A stretch of DNA of 64,000 bases from Bosea sp. 124 (GCF_003046175.1 NZ_PZZM01000001.1:3427001-3491000), one strand, 5' to 3'; shown: positions 43,901-52,186, numbered from the stretch's first letter. Program-made: numbers and translations. The notes: a model not told the origin generated them from the letters alone.

Positions 43901-44156
43901 TGACGACCGCCTTCGCGAGCGACAGCCCCGTATCGAGTCGTGCCTTGATCGCTTCCGCAGCACCCGGAAAACGCAACAACACCGTCCGGTGGACCGCGTC
44001 GAAGCTTGCCCCACCCGGCCCAGTGCGTTCCCAATCGCGCCCATCGATCTGCGCCGTCTCGGCCTGGGTCAGCACCAGCGGCTCCTGCGCCCGCACATTC
44101 AGAGAGTGCAGGACCGCCATGAACGCCGCTGGCAGCAAGCGGGACATTTTCGCCAT
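40974..44156 (-). CDS. Large secreted protein, candidate polysaccharide lyase-like enzyme
   Basis: 1060 residues with a signal peptide (LLPAAFMAVLHSLNVRAQ). Three zones are visible: a beta-rich N-terminal part to about 290 (a module of unknown family, with a Pro-rich linker LLPPPVNPAAEAEK), an all-helical middle (about 300-560, with RWLFDLQFADLGKYRQFLRETLATLPRYWKGWGIAEDL and NYVGSTQNFNFTASMGALLGG, which reads like an alpha/alpha-toroid), and a C-terminal beta-sandwich-rich part. The order resembles toroid-type polysaccharide lyases of the PL8/PL21 kind. No catalytic motif could be assigned. Beside the EPS genes it may trim the polymer. Confidence 0.6.
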   Translation of the reverse strand: MAKMSRLLPAAFMAVLHSLNVRAQEPLVLTQAETAQIDGRDWERTGPGGASFDAVHRTVLLRFPGAAEAIKARLDTGLSLAKAVVTLDYVRHESRPSGYTLRDAMGAKLWATSAPRWHVVAHALRQPWSTHGTFGPTGRYRVRLLHPWGKVGASDPKRDLKPETIGPAELSETSRQAQLDVTHLLTGPVAPTEAGARLRAFEENGLALSKAETYDMRYRPPGDIYEWAIATGGHALTFSQPRLVVNFRPSAAGTRPPLLPPPVNPAAEAEKADASALRRVPDMLPSSELQSMARRLYQTRPDWLSPRQFDHVGDLLRAGGDTQTRWLFDLQFADLGKYRQFLRETLATLPRYWKGWGIAEDLQFVLQFGAFAPAHVREHLEGYWRSYLMPDLPTSAFFVPHSREAGAYWSQTGDWRGRTSFFRDGYNYVGSTQNFNFTASMGALLGGAFIGSEAAMADGRHGLERILLRYWTVLDGGTQELLDPYYLSITLSAVKMLADHAPSAYDRLIARIILERTMEMLASAYHPELRRIVAAAGRARLSGFLTEQDGIYGALHVLSERGALLYPTQRSDSRILGMPVWGYDFPPGRVGLQSLSSPWAPTWFRHVIDDKPFPFRERSANTIRGHFNPPLRRMTYLDRHFGLASQDIKGGMADVLGQWSRTGQTASGIEHLGMLTVRACVNLCDLATSSGGEPVRAGSLFTVQHDNRAIVFAKPPTRADTLKEQQIGPGEIETVGSVLGLWMMESERHWRLFVNGEEKQPADLPLTLRRSDDLVLQDGPALIAVRPIAVADDRKIVVALGGYGGTPETGRARLEPTLTIANMNRLHGTPLSKSAYDKQGLGRSLFGGFTIEFGDLERFGDVAAFQRHIRSGSLDVARLTGGHVGVRYSSGGETIDAAFSTEVQEVAQHFPIPPGSQTTAIASRTVNGVSLLPPAGLDRDTGWSQQSANGRLEKNGAVLETDHGRMVYLIAEPRGRGVLAYNLTPDPTNWRLTLPEDREIRSIGKAGLLRVEIDQEKRLVAIDHELSPAQSRVEFTQRFILKGFGPEWTIRAAEGTTLRE

Positions 44157-44354
44157 TTCGGCCTTCTCCTCGCCAGCAACTCTCGACAGAACCGTCAGAC
44201 CACTGTGCGGGGCAGCATAGCCGCACCGACATGAACCACGAAGCCGACTTCGTAGGCCGATTCGAGCGGGGTTCCGATTGCGCTGGAGCGGCGCTGCGGT
44301 TAGTGAACGGATATTGGGGCGCTAGCGGCACCCGCTGAAGACCAAGAAGCCGAA

Positions 44355-45146
44355 ATGGTGCGACGCAGGCGGAAACGGATCCTCTTCAGCGAGAGCGGCA
44401 ACCCGGTCCGCGTCGGTTTCGACGATCCTTTGCGTTGGGCTCTGTTTCGGCTGCGCCGCGTCGCAATCTTAGCGCGTACACACCCTTCTTCGCCCTTCCT
44501 TCTCGTCAGCGCCTTTTTGCTCGTGACCTGCATTTCCGTGGTCCTGCTCTCTCCTTCGTGGCAAGCGCTGCCCGCCCTCAGAGCAACTGCCGTGCGAGCC
44601 GAGCTATCCGGGAGGAAGGGCGGCGAGCGTGTGGAAGGCAAAGGACGTGCCGATCCTCGCATGGTCGAGCGAGTCGTCGCACACCTCCCCGTCTTGCAGG
44701 AGAACATCGCGCTGGCGCCACCGTTCCAAATCATCAACGGGCAGAGCTTCAGCAACGCCGAATTATCAATGCGCCTCGCCGCAATTTCCGGCCCGGAGCG
44801 TGATGCCGTCTGCGTTGCCGACAATGGTGATCTGTGGGCATGCGGGCTGGCGGCCCGTGCCACGCTCAGCAATCTGATCCAGACGACAGCACTCAACTGC
44901 GATGCCGTGGCCGGCCCGCGGCGCCATGTCGAAGGCAGCTGTCGCCTGCCCGACAAGGCCTCATTGGCGGCCCGGCTGGTTGCGCTCGGCTTTGCACGCC
45001 CGGCCCAGCCCGGCCATTTCGAGGTTGAACTGACGGAAGCTCGACGTCATCGGCGCGGCCTCTGGAATGGCGATTGGACTGTCCGCGCTGCCAGTCCGTC
45101 CTTCGTAGCGGGGCAGACACTGCCTTCGCAGGCTTCGGTGCCCTGA
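44355..45146 (+). CDS. Membrane-anchored thermonuclease (SNase)-like protein
   Basis: 263 residues. One N-terminal transmembrane segment (PFLLVSAFLLVTCISVVLL, residues 47-65) after a basic cytosolic tail. The exported part shows the SNase-like pattern: LSMRLAAISGPERDAVCV, GDLWACGLAARATLSNLI, LVALGFARP and the closing RRHRRGLWNGDW. Residue order of true staphylococcal-type nucleases (D-x-x-E, R) is only partly present, so enzyme activity is uncertain. Its neighbours do not suggest a role. Confidence 0.6.
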   Translation: MVRRRRKRILFSESGNPVRVGFDDPLRWALFRLRRVAILARTHPSSPFLLVSAFLLVTCISVVLLSPSWQALPALRATAVRAELSGRKGGERVEGKGRADPRMVERVVAHLPVLQENIALAPPFQIINGQSFSNAELSMRLAAISGPERDAVCVADNGDLWACGLAARATLSNLIQTTALNCDAVAGPRRHVEGSCRLPDKASLAARLVALGFARPAQPGHFEVELTEARRHRRGLWNGDWTVRAASPSFVAGQTLPSQASVP

Positions 45147-45356
45147 GCGGGATTCAGATCGCGTTGCAGTTGCTGCCTCCGCTTAAGAGGCCTGCGCGTT
45201 GGATTGGCAGCGACGTCGTGCTCTCAGCGTTGCCGACCGCGTTGCGTCGGCAAATTTGCGGTAAGGCGAACGCGCCTACGGATACGGGCCGACCAAGATC
45301 TTAATAGGCGCTTAAGCTTTGGCTGTCAGCCTTCTCTCACGGGGGAGGGCTATGTC

Positions 45357-45626
45357 TTGAGTGGTTGGTTCGTCTTGTGCGCCCTGTCGGGGCTCGTGCT
45401 GGGTCTTCGCTGGCCGGTCCAAGTTCTGATCGCGGCGGCGATGATCGCGCTGCCGGCCGGGTTCATCTATCAGATGCGTTTCGGTTTTGATGTTGCGCTG
45501 CTCATGGGCGTCGGAGGCGTTATCATCTTGCAGGTCGGGTACATCATCACAAGTCTGACGGTGGCTCTGCTCGGTCACTCCGTCTCTGTGCCGGTCGGCA
45601 TGCTGCGTGCGCGCTTCAAGCTCTGA
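45357..45626 (+). CDS. Small three-helix membrane protein (TTG start)
   Basis: 89 residues from TTG at 45357, chosen because GGGGGAGGG ends 7 bases upstream; an ATG at 45204 would add 51 residues that look non-coding. Three hydrophobic segments: WFVLCALSGLVLGL, VLIAAAMIALPAGFIY, ALLMGVGGVIILQVGYIITSLTVALLG. The size, and a loose likeness in the ILQVGY part, recall small EPS repressor membrane proteins of rhizobia (SyrA/ExoX type), but the match is too weak for a name. Confidence 0.5.
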   Translation: MSGWFVLCALSGLVLGLRWPVQVLIAAAMIALPAGFIYQMRFGFDVALLMGVGGVIILQVGYIITSLTVALLGHSVSVPVGMLRARFKL

Positions 45627-45912
45627 GAGCCTCTCTGATTGGGGTCATTGAGGTCAAGCTGCTTCTGTTCGCTTTCTTTCCGGCTCGTGTCGTCCCGTAG
45701 GTCACACGCTTCTCTTCGCGGTCGGCGCTGGGCCGCCGCATGATGGGGCAGGAGGGCGAGGCGTCTCAATCTGTTCACGACCTTGGGGTTTGCGACCGCA
45801 GGTTCTGGACTCTCAACGAGATCGCCTTGCCCATTGTCCCTACGGGAACGATCCGGTTCACCCTTTCGGGATCATGCGTCGTGACTGGTCCTCCCGTTTC
45901 GGCGCTGTGGCG
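45627..45912. other. Non-coding stretch beside the IS110 fragment
   Basis: 286 bases without a convincing gene. Part of it, downstream of the transposase stop on the minus strand, may be the right end of the damaged IS110-family element. A motif TGGCGTCAGGCTGCGGCC overlaps the coding end. No terminal repeats were found by eye. Confidence 0.4.
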
Positions 45913-46437
45913 TCAGGCTGCGGCCGTGGCGTCGTTTGCGGGATCCTTGCCCCAGCGGAACTCCGCGCCGTCGCTCCACATGCGATGGAGGATGACGGCG
46001 AGCTTGCGGGCGACCGCGACGCGGGCCATGCCGCGCGACTTGGCGATCTTCATCCCCCAGACGCGCAAGCTCGACCACTTTTTGCTCCGCACCAGCAGCG
46101 TGTGCGCCGCCTCGTAGAGAGCGGTGCGCGCGAGTTCGTCACCGCAGCGGCTGATCTTGCCCTGGATGTCGGTCTCGCCGGACTGGTAGCGCGCCGGCGT
46201 CAGGCCAAGATGGGCGCCGACATCGCGGGACCGCTTGAACCGATCCGGTCGGTCGATCGTCGCCCGGAATGCGAGCGCGGTAATGGGCCCCACGCCCGGC
46301 ACGCTCATCAGCCGCCGGCAGACAGCCTCCTTCTTGACGAGATTCATCACCTGCTTCGTCAGCATGGCGAGCGCGCCCAGCATGGTGGCCACTCGCCACT
46401 GCTGAAGCTGGGCTTTGGCGGGGCAAAACCGCCCCAA
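45913..46437 (-). pseudogene. IS110-family transposase, 5'-truncated
   Basis: 174 residues of a protein that is normally about 340. The C-terminal Transposase_20 domain is intact (LMSVPGVGPITALAFRATIDRPDRFKRSRDVGAHLGLTPARYQSGE, then GDELARTALYEAAHTLL), while the N-terminal DEDD RuvC-like catalytic domain is missing. The first 25 residues of the frame are not transposase-like, so the break lies near 46370. The remnant cannot transpose itself. Upstream follows the unrelated YdcF gene. Confidence 0.85.
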
Positions 46438-46637
46438 GCCGTCATACCGGTGCCTCGCCCCTGACAGGACGCCCGCTACGAGCCTTTGTCACCTTCATGC
46501 GCAGGCAGCCTGCTCGTGGCGCGGAGGTCTGCGCGGCCCGTTCATCCATCCTAAGCCCGGCGACATGACAGGAGAAAGCGCATAGGTTGCCGTTAAATAT
46601 TGGAACGGTGTCTCTCGCATAGAACCGCCATAACTTG

Positions 46638-47276
46638 ATGGGCAACGGAATCAGCAGGACGCTTGAGATCATGCACGGATTTGCCGCTTTGCGACCGCCG
46701 ATCAACTCCCTTTGCGGCATTGCTCTGTTCGTCACAGCGCTTTTCGTTGTGGCACGGCCAATCGGCTTTTCAATGGCTCGAAACCAGGCTGGCGAGATGC
46801 CGACAGTCGCTGCCGGCATCATCGTCCTCGGCGGAGGGCTCGGCACGTTCCTTCAATATCCAAAGCTGGACGCATCATCACTGCCTTATTCGCGCGTCGG
46901 CAAGGCTGTCCAGATGGCGAAAGCCTATCCCGAAGCGACGATTCTCTATACAGGCCGCGAGAGCTCGCCGGGTCCGATACCGGTATTCCAACGCGCCGGC
47001 ATCGCCCATCAGCGCATCTTATGGGAGGATCGTTCCAGCAATACCGCCGAGAATGCGACCTTCTCGGCTGCTTTGGTGCATCCACAGCCGATGCAGCGCT
47101 GGATCCTAGTGACAGATGATTGGCACATGGCTCGGGCGGAAGCGTGCTTTCGGCAGGCCGGCTTCAATGTGACGCCAGCACCGGTCAAACGCCTTGGCTC
47201 TGCAACCAGCTGGACGCGCTATCAAGAAGCTTTGGGCCGCTTCGCCTACGCCGTTCTGGGTCTTTGCAGTCGATAG
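46638..47276 (+). CDS. YdcF/DUF218-family membrane protein
   Basis: 212 residues from the ATG at 46638 (a TTG precedes it). One N-terminal transmembrane helix (PINSLCGIALFVTALFVVA) then a DUF218 domain: AAGIIVLGGGLGTFL, AVQMAKAYPEATILYTGRES, RILWEDRSSNTAENATFSA, WILVTDDWHMARAEACFRQAGF. These residues (the D-x-S-x-N-T-x-E-N motif) mark the family that includes ElyC/SanA, linked to envelope lipid-carrier or peptidoglycan physiology. A role in undecaprenyl-carrier use near EPS genes is possible. Confidence 0.88.
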   Translation: MGNGISRTLEIMHGFAALRPPINSLCGIALFVTALFVVARPIGFSMARNQAGEMPTVAAGIIVLGGGLGTFLQYPKLDASSLPYSRVGKAVQMAKAYPEATILYTGRESSPGPIPVFQRAGIAHQRILWEDRSSNTAENATFSAALVHPQPMQRWILVTDDWHMARAEACFRQAGFNVTPAPVKRLGSATSWTRYQEALGRFAYAVLGLCSR

Positions 47277-47408
47277 AGCGGCGCTGCCGGCCATGTTCAA
47301 TCTCCTCGTCAGCCGCAATGTCGTGCGCGATGCCGATGGCGTAATGAAGAGCTGGCTCGGTTTGTCTGAACAGTTTCGGGGCTGCCGTTAAGTGGATTTC
47401 GGCCTTGG

Positions 47409-48239
47409 TCATGCTGCCACCGGGATTGTCTGCAGCGCGTTGAAGTAGGCTTGGTCGGGCGTCTGCCGTCCCAGACTCTGGTGAGGCCTCCTGCCGTTGT
47501 AAAAGGCGAGATATCGTCCGATCGAGGCGCGCGCGTCGGACACGCTGGTGTAGGCGCGCAGGTAGACCTCCTCGTATTTGACGGATTTCCAGATGCGCTC
47601 GACGAAGACGTTGTCGCGCCAGGCACCCTTGCCATCCATGCTGATCTGAATGCCCGCGCCGATCAGCAGGCCGGTGAACTCACGGCTGGTGAACTGCGAG
47701 CCCTGGTCCGTATTGAAGATATCCGGCTTGCCGAAGCGGGCCATCGCCTCCTCGACGGCCTCGATGCAGAAGGCGACGTCCATCGTGATCGAGAGCCGCC
47801 AGGCCAGAACCTTGCGGCTGAACCAGTCTACGACGGCCGTCAGATAGACGAAGCCCCGCGCCATTGGGATGTAGGTGAGGTCCATCGTCCAGACCTGATT
47901 GGGACGCGTCACCGGCAGCTTGCGCAGCAGGTAGGGGAAGATCTTGTGCCCCGGCGCCGGCTTCGAGGTGTTCGGCCGGCGGTAAAGCGCCTCGATCCCC
48001 ATGCGCTTCATCAGCGTCGCGACGTGAAGACGTCCAGCCTAATGACCATCGGCCCCGAGAAGCCCCTGCAGCATGCGGCTGCCGGCGAAGGGATATTCCA
48101 GATGCAGCGCGTCGATCGCACGCATCAACGCCAGGTCGGCGGCAGGAACCGCGCGGGGCAGATAATAGACGCTGCCCCGGCTGATCCCGAGCACCTTCGC
48201 CTGCCGGTTGAGCGGCAGATCGTGCAAGCGGTCGATCAT
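47409..48239 (-). pseudogene. IS3-family transposase orfB with internal amber stop
   Basis: Starts at the ATG 48239 (MIDRLHDLPLNRQAKVLGISRGSVYY) and runs to 47409 with one in-frame TAG at 48039-48041, between GADGH and AGRLHVATLMKRMG. Intact relatives usually have Lys or similar at this place, so a single base change (for example AAG to TAG) explains it. After it the DDE integrase core is complete: VWTMDLTYIPM (first D), IFNTDQGSQFTS (second D) and NVFVERIWKSVKYEEVYL (E). Translation would end after about 66 residues. Confidence 0.85.
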
Positions 48240-48249
48240 CGCTTTGCGC

Positions 48250-48549
48250 TCAGAAGGCCGGCCTTCGCCCAAGCGCGCCGGACAAAAAATCATTCTCCAG
48301 CGCCAGCTCCCCGATCTTCGCATGCAGCGTCTTCACGTCGATCACGGGCGTGGTGGCTTCCGACTTCCCATCGGACCCGAAGACGCCGGCAGCCCCGTCA
48401 AGAAGTTGGCTGCGCCACTGCGTAATCTGGTTCGGGTGGACGTCGAACTGCTGCGCCAGATCGGCCAGCGTCTTCTCGCCCTTGATCGCCGCCAATGCGA
48501 CCTTCGCCTTGAAAGCCGGGCTGTGGTTCCGGCGAACGCGTCTCGTCAT
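48250..48549 (-). pseudogene. IS3-family orfA with frameshift near the end
   Basis: 99 residues: MTRRVRRNHSPAFKAKVALAAIKGEKTLADLAQQFDVHPNQITQW is the helix-turn-helix of the family, followed by the leucine-zipper part ALHAKIGELALENDFL-like sequence. After GAL the expected ending AKAGLLSAKR with its stop overlapping the orfB ATG is present in a different frame (from about 48270), showing a 1-base loss or 2-base gain. The normal translational link to orfB is therefore altered. Confidence 0.8.
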
Positions 48550-48633
48550 ATCCGCTCCTGTTCACGGCAATCATGCCGCGTTCAGGCCGAAAATCCACCT
48601 ACGCCCCGCGCCAGATTTCCCGAGCCAGCTCTC

Positions 48634-48852
48634 TTATCCGACAAGCCCGCAGCAGTTTATCACCCGACCTATGAGAAGCCACACGCCATATCCAAATAGC
48701 GCCACCCAAGCCGCCAGAATGGCGAGAACTACAAAGGTGCAGATGCCAATCAGGCACCGCGCCAACCAATAGCGGTTTCGTCTATCAGATGCACTTGCCG
48801 CCCCGATGCCCGCAATTAGGGTAGGACCGCCATTGTCACGCTCGTTCGTCAC
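48634..48852 (-). CDS. Small membrane protein, unknown
   Basis: 72 residues from a GTG at 48852 with GAAGGGG 5 bases upstream. A polar N-terminus (TNERDNGGPTLIAGIGAASASDRRNR) is followed by a long hydrophobic stretch WLARCLIGICTFVVLAILAAWVALFGYGVWLLIGRVI, enough for one or two helices. It lies directly beside the IS3 element. No family recognised; it may be a fragment. Confidence 0.4.
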   Translation of the reverse strand: MTNERDNGGPTLIAGIGAASASDRRNRYWLARCLIGICTFVVLAILAAWVALFGYGVWLLIGRVINCCGLVG

Positions 48853-49206
48853 GGTCACCCCTTCGCATCCACCCGCATCGCTTAAAGGCACGATTGGGTA
48901 GTTCTAATCCAAGAGCCATCAGGCAAGGCCATCGCTCCTCCCATAGAGCAATTTTTGCTCCAGCGCACTTAGCAACCGCCGTGGGAATCCGCTCCAAATC
49001 TTTTAAACCTCTCGCGATGCGGCAAGCGAGCAACATTGCGGGGCCGTAAAAGAACTTTGTTGCCGATCCCAGGGGGCGCCCTGTCGTGCGCGTCAATCCT
49101 GCCGTCACCCGTCGAGTTCGAGCGGCAGCAGAAAATTTGAACCGAGGGCGTCAACAAAACTCGGGACTATTCAAGCAGTGTGTATCGAAAATCAACTTGC
49201 CGAACG
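48853..49206. other. Intergenic stretch without a supported gene
   Basis: About 350 bases between the small membrane protein and the second initiating transferase. A 90-codon frame on the minus strand (48836-49108) overlaps the preceding gene, has no domain and no ribosome-binding site, and was not accepted. No repeat or clear terminator seen. Confidence 0.5.
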
Positions 49207-50703
49207 TCAACGGGCGTTCATAAACGCCTTCTTACTGAGCAGAGTGCGAAAAAGAATTGCTATGTCCAGCCAGAAGGACCAGTTGTCGATGTACCAATGG
49301 TCGAAGGCAATGCGCTTGGCCATCTTCTCATCGGTATCCGTCTCGCCGCGTAGGCCATTGACTTGTGCCCAGCCGGTTATGCCCGGTTTGACGTTGTGAC
49401 GCCTAGCGTAGAGCGCGATTTTCTGCTCAAAAGCTATGTCATGAGCGAGAGCGTGGGGACGAGGGCCCACGAGGGACATCTGCCCCTTCAGCACGTTGAT
49501 CAGTTGCGGCAGCTCGTCGATGTTGTAGCGGCGCAGCATGCGGCCGACGTTGGTAACGCGTGGGTCGTTTAATTTTGCTTGCACAATAACGCTGCCGTCG
49601 TCGTCGGCGCTCATTGTTCTGAACTTTAGGATGCGGAAAGCCTCCTGGTTGAAGCCGTAACGACGCTGGCGAAACAATATTGATCCTGGCGAGTCCAGCC
49701 GAATGAGGATGGCTACGATGAGCAAGAGCGGCATCGCCAGAACTAGGATCAGCGAGGCGGCGACGACGTCGAAAATGCGCTTGAGGGCAATTGCCGCGGA
49801 GGAGAGTGGTGGGCGCGTCAGGCGCAAGCTCGATAGGTCGCCGGTTCGGACGATATGAGGCGTCCGGAAACGGTCCATGATCTTCTCTGGTGTGAGGTGA
49901 ATCGCGACGGGAAGGTTCATGAAGGCGTCAATGCAGGCATCGATAGTCTCCTGGTCCGACCAAGGCAGCGCGATAAACACAGCATCCGGCCGCTTGGCCC
50001 GGCAGTTCGCCACGGCGTTGGTGAGGTCGGCAGCAAGCGCAGCCGCAGGATCGTTGATTCGGCGGGCATCATTGCTGCGCAGGAAAGCGACATCGACTAT
50101 GGAGAAGCCGACGTTCCAGGGTTGATGACGTGAGACGAACGACATCACATCGGGCTCGCGACCAATTAGGAAGATTCGCTCACTGGTGATGCGGCCGGTC
50201 TTGCTGGCCAGCGAAATGGTCCGCACCATAGTGGAGCGTGCCAACGCGATAACGGGAATGCCGCTGAGGTAGCTCGCCAGGATGACCGCGCGTGAGTAGT
50301 GATCGACGATCTTGGTTAAGAAGAGGATGGCGACGAACACGACCATCGTTATGTTCCAGACCGAAAAGGCTGAGGCCATCTGTCCCTTTGCCGAGAGATA
50401 GTTGGCGAGTTGGTAGCGACCGCGCAGAGCATTGATAAATACGAAGATCGCCGCAAGCATCGACGCAAGTTCGAGTGTGATCTGGTCCGGCGGAACTTGG
50501 CCATAGGCCTGTAGGTGATAGCTCAGGGCGACCAACGCGACGGTCACCATCACAACGAGACCATCTATGGCCGCGGTGACAAGCCAGAGCCAATGCCGCC
50601 AGGCAAGGGCGCGGGCCTCGATTGCCGAGGCCGGGGGGAGCGTTTGCTCGTTGATGCTCATCTCGGCTCGTTCGCTCCCGTATCGCGCACCGCAGTGGGC
50701 CAT
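49207..50703 (-). CDS. Second undecaprenyl-phosphate sugar phosphotransferase
   Basis: 498 residues. N-terminal helices (LWLVTAAIDGLVVMVTVALVALSYHL ...) and CoA-binding-like domain, then the bacterial sugar transferase domain from about 300: IALKRIFDVVAASLILVLAMPLLLIVAILIRL, RQRRYGFNQEAFRILKFRTM, LRRYNIDELPQLINVLKGQMSLVGPRPHA, GITGWAQVNGLRGETDT. Same layout as the enzyme at 39104-40786. It stands apart from the long run, with a VanZ-like gene upstream. It could start a second glycan or be redundant. Confidence 0.93.
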   Translation of the reverse strand: MAHCGARYGSERAEMSINEQTLPPASAIEARALAWRHWLWLVTAAIDGLVVMVTVALVALSYHLQAYGQVPPDQITLELASMLAAIFVFINALRGRYQLANYLSAKGQMASAFSVWNITMVVFVAILFLTKIVDHYSRAVILASYLSGIPVIALARSTMVRTISLASKTGRITSERIFLIGREPDVMSFVSRHQPWNVGFSIVDVAFLRSNDARRINDPAAALAADLTNAVANCRAKRPDAVFIALPWSDQETIDACIDAFMNLPVAIHLTPEKIMDRFRTPHIVRTGDLSSLRLTRPPLSSAAIALKRIFDVVAASLILVLAMPLLLIVAILIRLDSPGSILFRQRRYGFNQEAFRILKFRTMSADDDGSVIVQAKLNDPRVTNVGRMLRRYNIDELPQLINVLKGQMSLVGPRPHALAHDIAFEQKIALYARRHNVKPGITGWAQVNGLRGETDTDEKMAKRIAFDHWYIDNWSFWLDIAILFRTLLSKKAFMNAR

Positions 50704-50896
50704 GCGTCATTGGCGCTCCGGTTCGACACCACAACGGGTCCCGACCGGGCGTTCGGGAGTGCAATCGCAAGCTGCGTGCCGCAACGGTATGGGTCAAATT
50801 GGCAGGATTTGTCGCAAATGATGTCTGGTCATCGGGGGGCGGTGCACAGAGCTTCGCTAAAACGTGCCATTCTGGGACTGAATCTGTCGGAGCTTC

Positions 50897-51286
50897 CTAT
50901 CGATTCCGGCGCAATTTGCGCGCGAGCCTTTCGATCAGGATAGCAAGCGTGGTTCCGACTATAGCTCCAGCCACTTTTACGATGGCATCATGTGGGCGTC
51001 CGTGGCGCGAAGGTTGCATCAATTGAGCCGCCTCAAGGGCGATGGCGAGCCCAATCGCCAAAGCCAGTACAAGGCTACGCCGTTTCGGGTAGGCCACAGC
51101 AAGGGCTCCCGCGAGGAGAACGAACGCGAGAAAGCGTTCGATATCGGGCCCTGTTTCGGCAAGGTGAGGCCGGCTTTCAACAGGTGCCACGGTCACAAAT
51201 GCGATGGCCAGCACTGCACTCCAGCCGAAGACAGATGCGATCCTCCGGATACAGTTTTCGATATCATTCAACAGATCCAGCCTCAC
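50897..51286 (-). CDS. VanZ-like membrane protein
   Basis: 129 residues with four hydrophobic segments. The pattern ERFLAFVLLAGALAVAYP, then ALAIGLAIALEAAQLMQPSRHGRPHDAIVKVAGAIVGTTLAIL (E-x3-Q, P-x-R, D-x6-G) is the VanZ-like domain, a frequent companion of polysaccharide initiating transferases. Function unknown; the VanZ of Enterococcus adds teicoplanin resistance. It ends 193 bases before the start of the transferase gene on the same strand. Confidence 0.75.
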   Translation of the reverse strand: MRLDLLNDIENCIRRIASVFGWSAVLAIAFVTVAPVESRPHLAETGPDIERFLAFVLLAGALAVAYPKRRSLVLALAIGLAIALEAAQLMQPSRHGRPHDAIVKVAGAIVGTTLAILIERLARKLRRNR

Positions 51287-51457
51287 TTTGCTCCTGATCG
51301 CGTCGAGGCGATCTCAATTTTAAAGGGCTCAGCAGCAATCCGCCGACGAACTCGCAGGGCCCGGAACACAGCGTTTTGGGCATGCCGTAAAGCACGATCA
51401 GCCGGAAACAGGCCCCACTAACCCAGTCATGTACCGGCGCCCATTGCTACGGTAGCG

Positions 51458-52186
51458 TCAGGCTGCGGCGACCAGTTGCAGGTGGTTCGTGTTGAGCAGC
51501 CGGACCCCGTCTGGAACGAGCAGGATCATGCGATCGCGGGCCAGCCGTGTCAGCGTCCGGCTCACCGTTTCGATCGTCAGGCCGAGGAAATCGGCAATGT
51601 CCTGGCGGCTCATCGGTAGCGGCACGGTCACCGACGAACGGCCGATGCGGGCCCAGCGCTGCTGCATGGTCAGGAGGAAGCAGATGATCTTCTCCTCGGC
51701 GCTGCGGCGGCCGAGCAACATCATCTGCTCCTGCGCCAGCGTCAGTTCATGGGTCGCGAGATCATGCAGCCGGCGCAGCAGGAAGGGTTTTGCATCAGCC
51801 AAGGCGGAGTAGGTCACACGCGGGAAGGCGCAGGCGCCGACCGAATCGATCGCATCGACAGAGATGCTGGCGGTTTCGTGCATCGACAGGCCGATGAAAT
51901 CGCCCGGCAGCGCGAAGCCGACGATCTGCCGGCGCCCATCGGGCAGGAGCGTGTAGAGCCGCGCCGTGCCGGAGGTGATGTTGTAGACGGTCGGCGCGGC
52001 CTGCCCCTGCACCAGGAGCGTGTCCTTCGGGCCAAAGCGGACCGGATGGGCGAGCGCGTTGAGCATGGTCAGCTCTTCCCCCGAAAGGACGGAGCAGACG
52101 CTGAAGGGCCGGGTTTCGCAGGTCAGGCAGTTCGGCTCGGCGCGGAGGCCGGCGCAGCCATGGTGCAGGTTGTGATCCACGCGCAT
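51458..52186 (-). CDS. FnrN/FixK-type Crp/Fnr oxygen-responsive regulator
   Basis: 242 residues. N-terminal cysteines C20, C23 and C31 (C-x2-C-x7-C) plus C119 match the [4Fe-4S] ligands of FnrN-type proteins, then the cyclic-nucleotide-like beta-roll and the HTH SRQDIADFLGLTIETVSRTLTRL with the FNR-type E-x2-SR recognition helix. The family senses oxygen and binds TTGAT-N4-ATCAA. It is divergent from the racemase-family gene. Targets within the window are not evident. Confidence 0.9.
   Translation of the reverse strand: MRVDHNLHHGCAGLRAEPNCLTCETRPFSVCSVLSGEELTMLNALAHPVRFGPKDTLLVQGQAAPTVYNITSGTARLYTLLPDGRRQIVGFALPGDFIGLSMHETASISVDAIDSVGACAFPRVTYSALADAKPFLLRRLHDLATHELTLAQEQMMLLGRRSAEEKIICFLLTMQQRWARIGRSSVTVPLPMSRQDIADFLGLTIETVSRTLTRLARDRMILLVPDGVRLLNTNHLQLVAAA

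Larger units (their letters stand above)
47393..48597 (-). mobile_element. IS3-family insertion sequence, degenerate
   Basis: About 1205 bases bounded by imperfect terminal inverted repeats: TGGATTTCGGCCT at the left end (47393) and TGGATTTTCGGCCT, read inward, from 48597. The ends obey the TG...CA rule of the IS3 family. Two overlapping reading frames, orfA and orfB, fill it on the minus strand. orfA is frameshifted and orfB carries an amber stop, so the element is probably dead unless complemented. The 3-4 bases flanking the ends do not match, so no target duplication is visible. Confidence 0.85.

Noticed and set aside
48836..49108. A 90-codon frame on the minus strand
   Set aside because: No domain or ribosome-binding site, and it overlaps the end of the better-supported small membrane protein.
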